From contig JAAESI010000120.1 of the NCBI GenBank assembly GCA_024229515.1, positions 57,366 through 121,365 of the forward strand: a DNA stretch of 64,000 nt, given 5' to 3'. Positions 50,621 to 59,453 of the stretch are shown here, piece by piece (position 1 is the stretch's first letter; each line of letters begins with the position of its first letter). Position numbers and translations under genes: made by a program. The notes under the pieces were generated by a model. It was not told where the DNA came from, ran no database searches, and saw nothing but the letters and a program-made list of their open reading frames with translations. The stretch comes from Pseudomonadota bacterium (lineage in GTDB: Bacteria; Myxococcota_A; UBA796; UBA9615).

Positions 50621-51145
50621 TCAGGGTCCGATCACGATCACGACCCGCCCCGGGCCGTGCACCCCGAGCGTCAGCGTGAGCTCGATGTCGGCGGTCCGAC
50701 TCGGTCCTGCGACGAGGTTGATGGTCGAGCACTCCCGCAGGAGCGCCTCGCCGTCGGCTGCCAGCGCCGACGCGAGATCCGGGTGCAGCTGATCGGGGCG
50801 CACGATCGCGACGTGCAGCAGCGGCAGCAGCGATGCGGTGCGCGGGCTTCCGGGGCGCGAGCCGAGCACCAGGGCGCCGGTCTGGGCGATGGCGCCGTCG
50901 CAGCCGGTGAGCCCCACCGCTGCTTCGCCCCGGGTTGGGAGGTCGGCGTCGGGGGGAACGAGCTTCGCCGCACCGAGCACGTCGCCGACCCCGTAGGGGA
51001 GCCGCGCGGGCGCCCACGCGAGCAACGCCTCCCCTCGGATCAGGTCGGCCGCTCGCTGACGCACGGCCTCAGCCGAGTCCTCTTCGAAGATCTCCACCTG
51101 GACCGCACGGGCGGCTTCGACGAACTGAGCCTGAAGCGTCGTCAT
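50621..51145 (-). CDS. lutC: LutC-like LUD-domain protein
   Basis: This 174-residue protein is the small LUD-domain subunit of the L-lactate oxidation system. Conserved elements are GLTGCDGAIAQTGALVLGSR, LLPLLHVAIVRPDQLHPDL, INLVAGPSRTADIELTLTLG and VHGPGRVVIVI, all typical of LutC. It overlaps lutB by ATGA and is the last gene of a three-gene operon. About 140 bp separate it from the metzincin gene; that gap holds only a weak GTGCC/GGCAC hairpin. Confidence 0.88.
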   Translation of the reverse strand: MTTLQAQFVEAARAVQVEIFEEDSAEAVRQRAADLIRGEALLAWAPARLPYGVGDVLGAAKLVPPDADLPTRGEAAVGLTGCDGAIAQTGALVLGSRPGSPRTASLLPLLHVAIVRPDQLHPDLASALAADGEALLRECSTINLVAGPSRTADIELTLTLGVHGPGRVVIVIGP

Positions 51146-52539
51146 CGCGCCTCCCGCTTCCGCCAACGGTCCGCGAAGCTCTCCCTGGGAGGGGCCGGCA
51201 GATCGCGCGTCTGCGTCCACACCCCGATCGGGCCCGGGCCGCGGGACAGCCAGCCCCCCCGCGCCTTTCGCCGAAGCCACCAGCCGCCGATGCGCCGCAC
51301 CGCGCGGAAGAGCCGGGGACGGGTCGCGACCACCGCGAACGCCTTCATCATCAGCCGCTTGCGCCACGGGGCTCGCCCTCGCTCCACCGTCTGTGCACGC
51401 AGCTGCAAGTGCATGCCGGGGAGGTCGAGCCGAACCGGACAGATCGCCTCACAGGCCCCGCAGAGCGTGCATGCGCTGGCCAGGTCTTCGTACTCGTCGC
51501 CGGGGAGGGCGCCGTGGAACACCGTGCCCAGCGGTCCGGGGTAGGTGCCGCCGTAGGCGTGGCCTCCGATGCGGCCGTACACCGGGCAGGCGTTGAGGCA
51601 GGCGCCGCAGCGGATGCAGCCCAGGATCTCGGACTGGGGGCCGGCCGCGATGGCGCTCCGGCCCGCGTCCAGGAGCACCACGTGGACCTCGTCGGGCCCC
51701 TCGTCGTCGGGGCCTCGGCGCGGTCCCGCCACGATGGTCGTGTAGACCGTCGAGGTCTGGCCCGTGGCGGAGCGCGGCAGCAGCCGCAGCAGCCGCTCCG
51801 CGTCGGTCAGCGTGGGCACGAGCTTGTCGATGCCGACGATCGCCACGTGCACCCGCGGCAGCGACGTCACCATGCGGATGTTGCCCTCGTTGCTGACGAG
51901 GACCAGCAGCCCCTCGGCGGCGGTGGCGAAGTTGGCGCCGCTGATCCCCAGGTCCGCGGCGAGGAAGTCGGCCCGCAGCCGCCGGCGGGCGATCGCGGCG
52001 AGCTGCTCGGGGTCGTCGGTGAACGGGACCTGGAGCGTCTCCTCCATCACGCGGCCGACGTCGCCGCGATCCAGGTGCACGATCGGGAGGATGATGTGAG
52101 AGGGACGGTCCTCGGCCAGCTGCACGATGTACTCGCCCAGGTCGGTCTCGCGCACGTCCAGCCCCGCGGCGATGAGGGCGGCGTTGAGGTGGATCTCCTC
52201 GGTCGCCATCGACTTCGCTTTGACCGCCCGCAGGAGCCCCGCCCGCTCGGCGATGCCCTGCACGATCGCGGTCGCGTCCGCGGCCGTGCCCGCGCGGTGG
52301 ATCTGCACCCCGCGTGCGCCCGCCGACGCGGTGAACTGCTCTGCCAGCGCCTCCAGCCGGGGGATCTGCGCGAGCCGCTGGGCGCGGGCCTCGTCCCGCA
52401 CCTGCTCCACATCGGGGAGGGACGCCAGCGCGGCCCCCCGCCGCTCCTTGAGGGCCGACGCGGCCTTGCCGATCGCCTCGTGGAGGTGGCTGTCGCCCAC
52501 GGTGGCGAGGATCCGGTCGGAGAAGCTCGGGTCGCTCAC
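51142..52539 (-). CDS. lutB: LutB-like iron-sulfur LUD protein
   Basis: This 465-residue protein has an N-terminal LUD domain (AVKAKSMATEEIHLNAALIA, ISGANFATAAEGLLVLVSNE, RVHVAIVGIDKLVPTL). A ferredoxin module follows with two 4Fe-4S motifs, CIRCGACLNACPV and CTLCGACEAICPV. The C-terminal extension is basic and Trp-rich. It transfers electrons during lactate oxidation together with LutA and LutC. The GTG start overlaps the lutA stop (GTGA). Confidence 0.92.
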   Translation of the reverse strand: MSDPSFSDRILATVGDSHLHEAIGKAASALKERRGAALASLPDVEQVRDEARAQRLAQIPRLEALAEQFTASAGARGVQIHRAGTAADATAIVQGIAERAGLLRAVKAKSMATEEIHLNAALIAAGLDVRETDLGEYIVQLAEDRPSHIILPIVHLDRGDVGRVMEETLQVPFTDDPEQLAAIARRRLRADFLAADLGISGANFATAAEGLLVLVSNEGNIRMVTSLPRVHVAIVGIDKLVPTLTDAERLLRLLPRSATGQTSTVYTTIVAGPRRGPDDEGPDEVHVVLLDAGRSAIAAGPQSEILGCIRCGACLNACPVYGRIGGHAYGGTYPGPLGTVFHGALPGDEYEDLASACTLCGACEAICPVRLDLPGMHLQLRAQTVERGRAPWRKRLMMKAFAVVATRPRLFRAVRRIGGWWLRRKARGGWLSRGPGPIGVWTQTRDLPAPPRESFADRWRKREAR

Positions 52540-53276
52540 TCGGGGACGCCCCCGTCGAGCAGCTCGGCGATGTGGCGCACGCGGACCGACGATCCGCGGC
52601 GGCGGAGGCCTCCCTCGAGGTGCAGCAGGCAGCCCTGATCGCAGGCAGTGACCACGTCGGCGCCGCTGGCCCCGATGGCGTCCAGCTTCGCCGCCAGCAA
52701 GGCCGCTGAGACCGCTGGTCGGTCCACGGCGAACATCCCCCCGAAGCCGCAGCAGGACTCCTCGTCGGCCAACGGCACGACCTCGAGGCCGTCGATCGCC
52801 TCCAGCAGCGCGCGCGGCGGTCCGTCGCCCTTCAACCCTCGCAGGAGGTGGCACGACGGGTGGTAGGCGGCCCGCCCGGTGCCCGGCACAGGCCCCGCCG
52901 GCCCGCCCCGCTGCGCGATGAAGGCGGACAGCTCGGAGCAGCGCTCAGCCACCGCGTCCACGTCGGCGCCGAAGGCGTCATCGCCCTCGGCGAGCTCCCT
53001 CCAGCGGTGCACGATCGTGTCGGCGCAGGAGCCCGACGGGATCACGATCGGTCCCTCGGTGGCGGCGAGTACGCGGGCGGCGTGGCGGGCGACGGCGCGC
53101 GCCTCGTCCCGGAACCCCGAGTTCAACGCCGGCTGCCCGCAGCAGACGACATCCAGCGGGACTTCCACCCGCAGGCCGAGCGCTTCGAGCAGTCGAACGG
53201 AGGCTTCGGCGGTCTCGGGTTTCAGCTCCCCGACGAGGCAGGTCGGCAGCAACTGGACCGTGGCTTCGTCGCGCAC
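52536..53276 (-). CDS. lutA: LutA-like Fe-S oxidoreductase
   Basis: This 246-residue protein has two cysteine-rich CCG domains, VVCCGQPALNSGFRDEA in the first half and ESCCGFGGMFAVDRP in the second. Each has its upstream ligand Cys (CLVGELKPE and YHPSCHLLRG). This is the LutA/GlcF-C pattern for binding 4Fe-4S-type clusters. It is the first gene of the operon. Its GTG is preceded by TAGGGT 6 bp upstream, without a Shine-Dalgarno. Glycolate oxidase accessory function is an alternative. Confidence 0.9.
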   Translation of the reverse strand: MRDEATVQLLPTCLVGELKPETAEASVRLLEALGLRVEVPLDVVCCGQPALNSGFRDEARAVARHAARVLAATEGPIVIPSGSCADTIVHRWRELAEGDDAFGADVDAVAERCSELSAFIAQRGGPAGPVPGTGRAAYHPSCHLLRGLKGDGPPRALLEAIDGLEVVPLADEESCCGFGGMFAVDRPAVSAALLAAKLDAIGASGADVVTACDQGCLLHLEGGLRRRGSSVRVRHIAELLDGGVPE

Positions 53277-53282
53277 GCCTCG

Positions 53283-53288
53283 ACCCTA
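53283..53288 (-). promoter_or_regulatory. Possible -10 element of the lut operon
   Basis: On the minus strand TAGGGT lies 6 bp before the lutA GTG. There is no Shine-Dalgarno. The neighbouring stretch 53324-53370 is unusually AT-rich and probably holds the promoter of the divergent SPFH gene. Confidence 0.3.
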
Positions 53289-53391
53289 CCCCGAACTGAG
53301 CCGGAGAATTCTGCCGCTGCCCCTTGCTTAGATGTAGAAGGGATATATGCATGGAGAAGATATTTACTGATCACCCCCTGGAGGAGACCCC

Positions 53392-54408
53392 ATGGCCGAC
53401 ATCACCCGAGTCCTCGTCTTCAACCACCTTCGCGCCGAAGAGAGCTCCTGCATCATCCACAGCAAGGGCGGCAAGGTGGTCCGCGCCGGCCGCGGGCTGA
53501 GCTTCTGGTTCCTGCCCCTGGCCGCGAGCATCGCCGAGGTCCCGTTGGACGATCGCGAGCTCCCGATCCTGTTCCACGGCCGCTCCGAGGAGTTCCAGGA
53601 CGTGACCGTCCAGGCGGTCGCCGCCTGGCGGGTGAGCAAGCCCAGCGCGCTGTCCAAGCGGGTCGACTTCTCGATCGATCTGGGCGACGGCACGTGGACG
53701 CAGCAGCCGCTGGAGAAGATGTCCACGATGCTGACGGAGCTGGCCCAGCAGCTGGCCTGGGACTACCTCGCCCAGACGTCGCTGCAGGAGATCCTCGCCC
53801 ACGGCATCGAGCCGATCCGGAACCTCATCCGGGACGGCCTCATCGGCGACGCAAACCTCGCGGAGATGGGGATCGAGATCGTCTCGGTGCGTATCGCCTC
53901 GATCCGGCCCACCGCCGAGACCGAGCGGGCGCTGCAGACACCGGCGCGGGAGCGCATCCAGCAGGAGGCCGACCGAGCCACGTTCGAGCGGCGTGCGCTG
54001 GCGGTGAAGCAGGAGCGCGCGATCGAGGAGAACGAGCTGCAGAACCGGATCGAGCTGGCCCGCCAGGAGAAGATCCTGATCGAGCAGCAGGGCGCCAACG
54101 AGATGCGCCGGGTGACCGACGAGGCGGAGCACAAGCGCATCGACTCCGAGGCCAAGGCGGGGCGGCTGCGCACGCACAAGGAGGCGGAGGCGCAGGGCAT
54201 CCGGGCCGTCGAGATGGCGCGGGTGGAGGCCGAGCAGGTGTCCATGGACATCTACCGGGACCTCCCCAAGGACGTGCTCCTGGGGCTCGCGGCGCGCACC
54301 TTCGCCGAGAACGTGCCGCCGATCGCCCACCTCAACCTGAGCCCCGACCTGCTCGGACCGGCGCTGACGCAGCTGGCCCAGGCGGCGACGGATCGGATGG
54401 AGAGCTGA
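53392..54408 (+). CDS. SPFH/Band 7 domain protein
   Basis: This is a 338-residue protein. The first 190 residues form an SPFH (prohibitin/stomatin) domain (KGGKVVRAGRGLSFWFLPLA, ILFHGRSEEFQDVTVQAVAA, GIEIVSVRIASIRPTAETER). It has no obvious N-terminal membrane helix. A charged coiled coil of about 90 residues follows (RALAVKQERAIEENELQNRI and onwards), then a short C-terminal domain. Such proteins assemble into membrane-associated rings. GGAGGAG sits 5 bp before the ATG. The next gene starts one base after its stop, so the two are likely co-translated. Confidence 0.88.
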   Translation: MADITRVLVFNHLRAEESSCIIHSKGGKVVRAGRGLSFWFLPLAASIAEVPLDDRELPILFHGRSEEFQDVTVQAVAAWRVSKPSALSKRVDFSIDLGDGTWTQQPLEKMSTMLTELAQQLAWDYLAQTSLQEILAHGIEPIRNLIRDGLIGDANLAEMGIEIVSVRIASIRPTAETERALQTPARERIQQEADRATFERRALAVKQERAIEENELQNRIELARQEKILIEQQGANEMRRVTDEAEHKRIDSEAKAGRLRTHKEAEAQGIRAVEMARVEAEQVSMDIYRDLPKDVLLGLAARTFAENVPPIAHLNLSPDLLGPALTQLAQAATDRMES

Positions 54409-54409
54409 G

Positions 54410-55297
54410 ATGGAACCGCGCGCGGTCATCGTGCACCGAGCCACCGAGATGCAGGGGCTGCTCCTGGATCACGGCACCAAGGGCAAAGCGGCCTTCTTCT
54501 TGAAGACCCGCGGCCGCGACCTGGAGGGCGTGGAACACCGCCACGCCCTCCAGCAGCGGGCCCTCGGGTTCGTGATGAAGGGGGTGCCGAGCCGGTGGCG
54601 TCGAGCGTCCGTCGAGCGCTCGGACCTCGACCGGTTCCTGTTCGAGCCGGGCGACATCGTCGTCGCCGTCGGCCAGGACGGGCTGGTCGCCAACACGAGC
54701 AAGTACCTCGACGGGCAGGCGGTGGTCGGCATCAACCCCGACCCCGCCACCATCGCCGGGGTGCTCGTGCCCCACGACCCGGTGCTCGCCCCCGACGTCA
54801 TCCGGTCCGCCGCCGAGGCGTCGGTCTCGGTCCAGGAGCGCACGATGGTGCAGGCCTCCACCGACGAGGGGGTCACGCTCGTGGCGCTGAACGAACTGTT
54901 CATCGGCCACCGCACGCACCAGTCGGCGCGCTACGAGCTCGCCTTTGGGGGCGAGTCGGTGTTCCAGAGCAGCTCGGGGCTCATCGTCGCCACGGGCACC
55001 GGCTGCACGGGGTGGGCGGCGTCCATCCATCGATGCCACCGCAGCGGGCTCCCGATGCCGACCCCGACCGACGGGAAGCTCATCTTCTTCGTGCGGGAGG
55101 CGTGGCCGGGTCCGGGGTGCGATGTGCGCACCACGGAAGGGCTGGTTCCGGCGGCCAAGACGCTGCGCATCACCTCGCGCATGAGCGAAGGCGGGGTGGT
55201 GTTCGGCGACGGCATCGAGGGCGACAGCCTGCCGCTGCGGTGGGGGCAGTCGATCGAGGTCGGGCGGGCGGCGAAGGCGTTGCGGTTGGTCGCCTAG
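54410..55297 (+). CDS. Divergent NAD kinase-like protein
   Basis: This 295-residue protein follows the ATP-NAD kinase fold. DIVVAVGQDGLVANTSKYL (82-100) corresponds to the GGDG motif with Gly changed to Gln; the Asp is kept. TLVALNELFIGHRTHQSARY matches the NE motif region. SSGLIVATGTGCTGWAAS matches the family TPTGSTAY loop in altered form. The C-terminal strands are as in NAD kinases. It either phosphorylates NAD or a related diphosphate substrate with altered specificity, or is a non-catalytic sensor. It is coupled to the SPFH gene. Confidence 0.75.
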   Translation: MEPRAVIVHRATEMQGLLLDHGTKGKAAFFLKTRGRDLEGVEHRHALQQRALGFVMKGVPSRWRRASVERSDLDRFLFEPGDIVVAVGQDGLVANTSKYLDGQAVVGINPDPATIAGVLVPHDPVLAPDVIRSAAEASVSVQERTMVQASTDEGVTLVALNELFIGHRTHQSARYELAFGGESVFQSSSGLIVATGTGCTGWAASIHRCHRSGLPMPTPTDGKLIFFVREAWPGPGCDVRTTEGLVPAAKTLRITSRMSEGGVVFGDGIEGDSLPLRWGQSIEVGRAAKALRLVA

Positions 55298-55298
55298 C

Positions 55299-56534
55299 TC
55301 ACTCGTCGGCCCACCCGCGGGGGGTCGGGTCCGCACCCCACTCGATCGTCTGCACCCGGTCCCCGGGCCCCCGCAGCGCGACTGCGTACCCGCCTCCGGG
55401 TCGGTCCAGGAGCGCGGCCGCCTCCACCCCCTGCAAGTGCACGCCGAGGTCCCGCATGCGCTCCCCGTAGGGGGTCAGCACACCGTCGGCGTCGGCCATT
55501 CCGAAGCGGTCCTCGGCTCCGTCGGTGGAGCCGTCGAACAGGGTGTAGCCGCACCACGTGGAGACCCCCTGGGTCAGCCCCAGGAGCACGGAGCGCTCGG
55601 CCCAGTCGGCCTGCTCCTGAGCGTCCACTTCCCCCCACCGGGGCCAGCCGAACTCGGTCACCGTCAGCGGGAGGTCGGGCCGGCCCGCGTCGCTGGCGAC
55701 CGTACGCAGTCGGGCGATCATGCCGATCAGGGGGACCTCTCCGTCGCCCACGCTCACCTCGCTGTCACCCTCGTATTCCGGCGGCACCGAGGGGGGGTAG
55801 AAGGTGTAGGGGTGGAAGGCGAGCCCATCCGCGCGGGCCCAGGCTTCCGGCCCCATGGCGGCGAGGAACTCCTCCGCGCCGATGATGAACTGGCCGTGGA
55901 AGAAGGTGCCGCCGATGTGCACCTCGGCTTCCGGATCGGCCTCGTGGATGGCGTCCGCGGCCGCGGCGAAGAGCTCGCCGAAGGCGACCGGATCCCCGCT
56001 GAGGTCGGGCTTCCAGAACCGGTAGCCGGCGTTCTGCTCGTTCCAGATCTCGTACCGGGTCACCCGCCCTGCGAAGCGCTCCGCCGCGGCCCCCGCGTAG
56101 GCGGCGAAGTCGGCCGGGTCGTCCGGGGGGTAGTAGGCGTCGGCGTCGGGATCCGAGCTCGCCCAGGGGTTGCCGTAGGCCAGCAGCACGTACGGCTCGA
56201 CGCCTTGGGCGAGGAGGGCGTCGAAGGCGGGCTCGTAGGAGGACCAGTCGAACTGCCCCGGCGTGGGCTCGACCGCGTGCCAGGCCGGGTTCGTGCGCAT
56301 CGAGGTGATCCCCAACTCGGCGACCACGGCCATCGATGCGTCGAAGTTCGAGGACGTCGACCGCAGCGTCCGCGCCACGCACAGATCGGGCTCCACGGCG
56401 TGCCAATCGGGCTCCGCCGCGGGGGTGGGGTCGGGGGTCGGCTCGGGGGTCGGACAGGCCACCAGGGCGAGGGTCATCGCGACGACGGCAGTGGTGCGGG
56501 TGAACCCGCCGGGGGGTGTCGGGTGCAGCGTCAT
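55299..56534 (-). CDS. Glycoside hydrolase-like lipoprotein (clan A TIM barrel)
   Basis: This 411-residue exported protein has a signal peptide ending VALVACPTPEP, a lipobox-like site followed by a TPEPTPDPTPA spacer. The barrel shows the retaining GH-A pattern: AELGITSMRTNPAWHAVEPT, RYEIWNEQNAGYRFW with the acid/base Glu (about 165), and LTVTEFGWPRWGE with the nucleophile Glu (about 293). These fit GH5/GH39/GH42-type enzymes; the family and glycan are not settled. Its start overlaps the preceding methyltransferase stop (ATGA). Confidence 0.83.
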   Translation of the reverse strand: MTLHPTPPGGFTRTTAVVAMTLALVACPTPEPTPDPTPAAEPDWHAVEPDLCVARTLRSTSSNFDASMAVVAELGITSMRTNPAWHAVEPTPGQFDWSSYEPAFDALLAQGVEPYVLLAYGNPWASSDPDADAYYPPDDPADFAAYAGAAAERFAGRVTRYEIWNEQNAGYRFWKPDLSGDPVAFGELFAAAADAIHEADPEAEVHIGGTFFHGQFIIGAEEFLAAMGPEAWARADGLAFHPYTFYPPSVPPEYEGDSEVSVGDGEVPLIGMIARLRTVASDAGRPDLPLTVTEFGWPRWGEVDAQEQADWAERSVLLGLTQGVSTWCGYTLFDGSTDGAEDRFGMADADGVLTPYGERMRDLGVHLQGVEAAALLDRPGGGYAVALRGPGDRVQTIEWGADPTPRGWADE

Positions 56535-58720
56535 GAGGGTCCGATCGGGTTGTCCAGCAGCCCCAGGGCGTGCGCGGCGCGGAACGCGACCACCCTCAAG
56601 TGGCCGTCGTGGATCGCGTCGCTGCCGGCGATGAGGTCGGCCAGGGGGACCCAGGTCAGGGGGCGGGATGCGACGGCCTCGGCGGTGACCTCGGTGGCGT
56701 AGGCGAAGACGACTTCGGGGGTGACGCCGGCGGAGGGGTAGTAGGGGCCGCCGAGGGGGATCAGGCGGTCGACCTGGACGGCGTGCTCGGCTTCCAGCCG
56801 GAATCGGGCGGCGTTGCGGCGGGCGGTGTCGGTGTCGATCTCCCGAGCGAGGCGCCAGGCGGGGGCAACCGGGAGGTTGCTGTTGCCGTTGAAGCACTGG
56901 GCGGCGGGCAGGTCGGCGTCGTCGATGCCGATGAGCACGGTCCCCTCGCAGCGTCGCAGCAGGGCGACCACGACCGTGTCGAGGCCGTAGGGGGTCGCGA
57001 CCACGTACTCCAGGGGCCGCTCCGCGAGCGCTTCTCCGGCCGCGTCGTGTTCCTCGAAGCGGCTGCGGGCGACGCGGAGGAAGCCGCCGCTCTCGGCCTC
57101 GGCGGCGGGGCGGTATCGGCGTCGCCGGGGGCGTCGGGCAAGTTCGGGGAGCGCGGCGACGGTCGGGGCGGGGGCCTCCGGCCCGTCGGACAGGTCCAGG
57201 GCGGCGCCGATCCAGGGGCCCGGGTCGCGGCCGGTGCGGGCCAACAGGAGGTAGACGTTGAGCTCCAGGCGGGCGTCCGGCAGGCCCCCCACTTGCGCGG
57301 CGCGGAGCAACTGCCGGGCCTCGATCGCGCGCACCCGGCCGGAGGTCGAGAAGCCACTGCGTCCGTCGAGTTCGTTCTCCGCGAAGCGCGGGGCGATGCG
57401 TACCAGGACCGAGCGGACCTCCTCCTGCACGCCGCCGGGGGAGGGGTAGTAGGTGGCTCCCGGCAGGAACTCCTCCAGGGCGTCGGCGTCGATGGAGGCG
57501 TGGTCCCGGAGCAGCTCTTCGACGGTCTGTCCGATCGGCTTGTCCTGCTGCAGCAGGTTGATCGGTTCGGTGACGTACGCGACGGCGCCGCGGGCGGTGA
57601 GGATGGGGCGGGGGTACGACTTGCGGGCCAGCACGTAGACGTCGTCGCCGGCGTCGAACCAGGGGAGCACGTCCAGGGTCAGGTTCGGGCGGCGGACGAG
57701 GTCGCGCACGCGCTCGGTGACCCGGCTGCGGTACCAGGCCATGGACAGGAAGGCCGACGGCTCGTCGGTCTCGGTCTCGACGAAGCCGACGCCCCGGCCG
57801 GTCGCGACCCGCTCGCCGACGATGATGTAGTTGGTCGCGGGGTACTCCAGCGGGGCGCCGTCCGCGTGGCTCCAGTCGAACTTGCCGCGGAACCGGTTGC
57901 GCGCGATCCAGGGGTTCACGATCGGGGTCGACGCGAGCAGCCGCAGGCCCAGGCGGGCAAACAGCGCTTCGAACTCGGCCTGGGTGAAGTAGCAGTACTC
58001 CTCCTGGACCTCGCTGACCCAGTCGCGGCGGTAGTCCTTGCGCAGGAGGAACTCGACGGCGTGGCGGCGGGAGACCGCGAAGCGCTCCCGGGTGCCGATC
58101 AGGCCACGGGACTCGAAGGCGAAGCCGGGGGCGTCGTGGAGCGACCGGAACTCGCCCCCGAAGCGCCGGAACAGCGCCGCCGTGCTGCACGTGGCGGGAT
58201 CGTCGCCGTCGTCCCCGTTGTCGGAGGGGAGGTCCAGGAGCACGTCCCCGGCGGGGGGCGCCACGAAGTCGCGCACGATGAGGGAGCCGCCCGACTTGAG
58301 CTGCTCGACCTGCACCTCGAGGGCGCGGGCGGCGGCGTCGTGGTCGTAGCCGTTGAAGCTCGTGACGTGGTGCAGGACGGAGCTGTTGAAGAGGCCGTCG
58401 AGGGACTGGTGGGGGAACACGGGGGTGGCGATGTCCCCCACTTCGAAGCTCAGGTTGGGGAGCCGGTGGGTCTCCCGCGCGAGCTCGACCATGGTCTCGC
58501 TGACGTCCACGCCGATGACGTCGAGGTTGGGGTAGAGCGCCGCGAGCGCGTAGCTGCCGGCGCCCGAGCCCATGCCCATGTCGGCGACGCGGCCTTCGCA
58601 CAGCAGGTGGGCGGCGGTCAGCGCCACCTTCTGCCGCATCGACGTGTTCATTCCCGCGAGGTAGCGGCGGTAGGCGTCGAGGTTCCCGCGCAGCTGCGCG
58701 CCGTAGGGCGATCCGCTCAC
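56531..58720 (-). CDS. Class I SAM methyltransferase fused to tandem Nudix-like regions
   Basis: This is a 729-residue cytoplasmic protein. Residues 40-170 are a SAM methyltransferase (VADMGMGSGAGSYALAALYP, VIGVDVSETMVELA, LSFEVGDIATPVF, GLFNSSVLHHV). The middle part has an extended C-terminal lobe of that enzyme. From about 375 there are two regions resembling ADP-sugar-type Nudix domains. Each has a central YYPSxG element (TYYPSPGGVQEEVRSVLV, then GPYYPSAGVTPEVVFAYA) and a preceding strand such as TVVVALLRRCEGTVLIGIDD. No full Nudix box (GX5EX7REUXEEXGU) is visible, so they may be inactive or bind nucleotides. The substrate is unknown. Confidence 0.72.
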   Translation of the reverse strand: MSGSPYGAQLRGNLDAYRRYLAGMNTSMRQKVALTAAHLLCEGRVADMGMGSGAGSYALAALYPNLDVIGVDVSETMVELARETHRLPNLSFEVGDIATPVFPHQSLDGLFNSSVLHHVTSFNGYDHDAAARALEVQVEQLKSGGSLIVRDFVAPPAGDVLLDLPSDNGDDGDDPATCSTAALFRRFGGEFRSLHDAPGFAFESRGLIGTRERFAVSRRHAVEFLLRKDYRRDWVSEVQEEYCYFTQAEFEALFARLGLRLLASTPIVNPWIARNRFRGKFDWSHADGAPLEYPATNYIIVGERVATGRGVGFVETETDEPSAFLSMAWYRSRVTERVRDLVRRPNLTLDVLPWFDAGDDVYVLARKSYPRPILTARGAVAYVTEPINLLQQDKPIGQTVEELLRDHASIDADALEEFLPGATYYPSPGGVQEEVRSVLVRIAPRFAENELDGRSGFSTSGRVRAIEARQLLRAAQVGGLPDARLELNVYLLLARTGRDPGPWIGAALDLSDGPEAPAPTVAALPELARRPRRRRYRPAAEAESGGFLRVARSRFEEHDAAGEALAERPLEYVVATPYGLDTVVVALLRRCEGTVLIGIDDADLPAAQCFNGNSNLPVAPAWRLAREIDTDTARRNAARFRLEAEHAVQVDRLIPLGGPYYPSAGVTPEVVFAYATEVTAEAVASRPLTWVPLADLIAGSDAIHDGHLRVVAFRAAHALGLLDNPIGPS

Positions 58721-58723
58721 CCC

Positions 58724-59449
58724 TCAAGCGTAGAAGCTCATCAAGGCGACCTCCAGCGCCCGGGCAAACCGACCGATGGCGGCGTCGTTCTGGAACGCCG
58801 CGACGGCGGCCTTGTTGTCGAGGAAGTGGGACTCCACGAGGACCGCTGGGTGGCGGTTGTGGTCGAGCACGCCGAGGCGCCGGGTGGCGGTGGCGAAGCA
58901 GCCGAAGCGGGGGTCGGTGGCGACGTAGTGCCGCTTCTGCCGGCGGGCCTTCTTGATCGGCATGCGCTCGCCCGTGAGCCGGGGGAAGCCGGTCTCGCGC
59001 AGGGCCGCGCCCACGCAGGCGGCGAGCCGTTCGCTGCGCTTGCGGGCGCCGGGGCGCTGGTGGCTGGACCAGATGACCATGGTGCCCCGACGCACGCCTT
59101 CGCCCCCGCCGCCCGCATTGGCGTGGATCGAGACGAACGCCGTCTTGCGCCCCGGGGTGCGGTTGGACTGCCGGTACCGAGCGCCGATCGACCGGGTGCG
59201 ATCGGTCGCGCGCGTGAGCACCACCTCCCAGGCTCCCGCCGCCCAGAGGCGATCGGCGAGGGCGAGGGTGACGCGCAGGTTGATGTCCTTCTCGGCGGCG
59301 GACCAGGACCGGACGGCCCCGGACTGGGAGCCGCCGTGGCCGGCGTCGAGCACGATGCGGGGCCGCCCGAAGCGGGATGGGTAGTCGCTCAGGAGCGGAC
59401 GCGGGTCGGGGCGGTAGGGGGCGCTCGCTCCGCAGGCGCCGGCCGACAA
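58724..59449 (-). CDS. N-acetylmuramoyl-L-alanine amidase (Amidase_3)
   Basis: This 241-residue peptidoglycan amidase has the zinc motifs RPRIVLDAGHGGSQSG, FVSIHANAGGGGEG and PAVLVESHFLDNKAAV (catalytic Glu). The only start that keeps the frame is a TTG at 59449, 4 bp from the start of the divergent gene. Upstream in frame are NCCTRIAGTALSAGAC-like residues reminiscent of a lipoprotein signal end, but a TAG stops the frame and no start is seen. The true N-terminus may therefore be missing. It is the first gene of an operon with the methyltransferase fusion and the glycosidase. Confidence 0.8.
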   Translation of the reverse strand: MSAGACGASAPYRPDPRPLLSDYPSRFGRPRIVLDAGHGGSQSGAVRSWSAAEKDINLRVTLALADRLWAAGAWEVVLTRATDRTRSIGARYRQSNRTPGRKTAFVSIHANAGGGGEGVRRGTMVIWSSHQRPGARKRSERLAACVGAALRETGFPRLTGERMPIKKARRQKRHYVATDPRFGCFATATRRLGVLDHNRHPAVLVESHFLDNKAAVAAFQNDAAIGRFARALEVALMSFYA

Positions 59450-59453
59450 GGCG

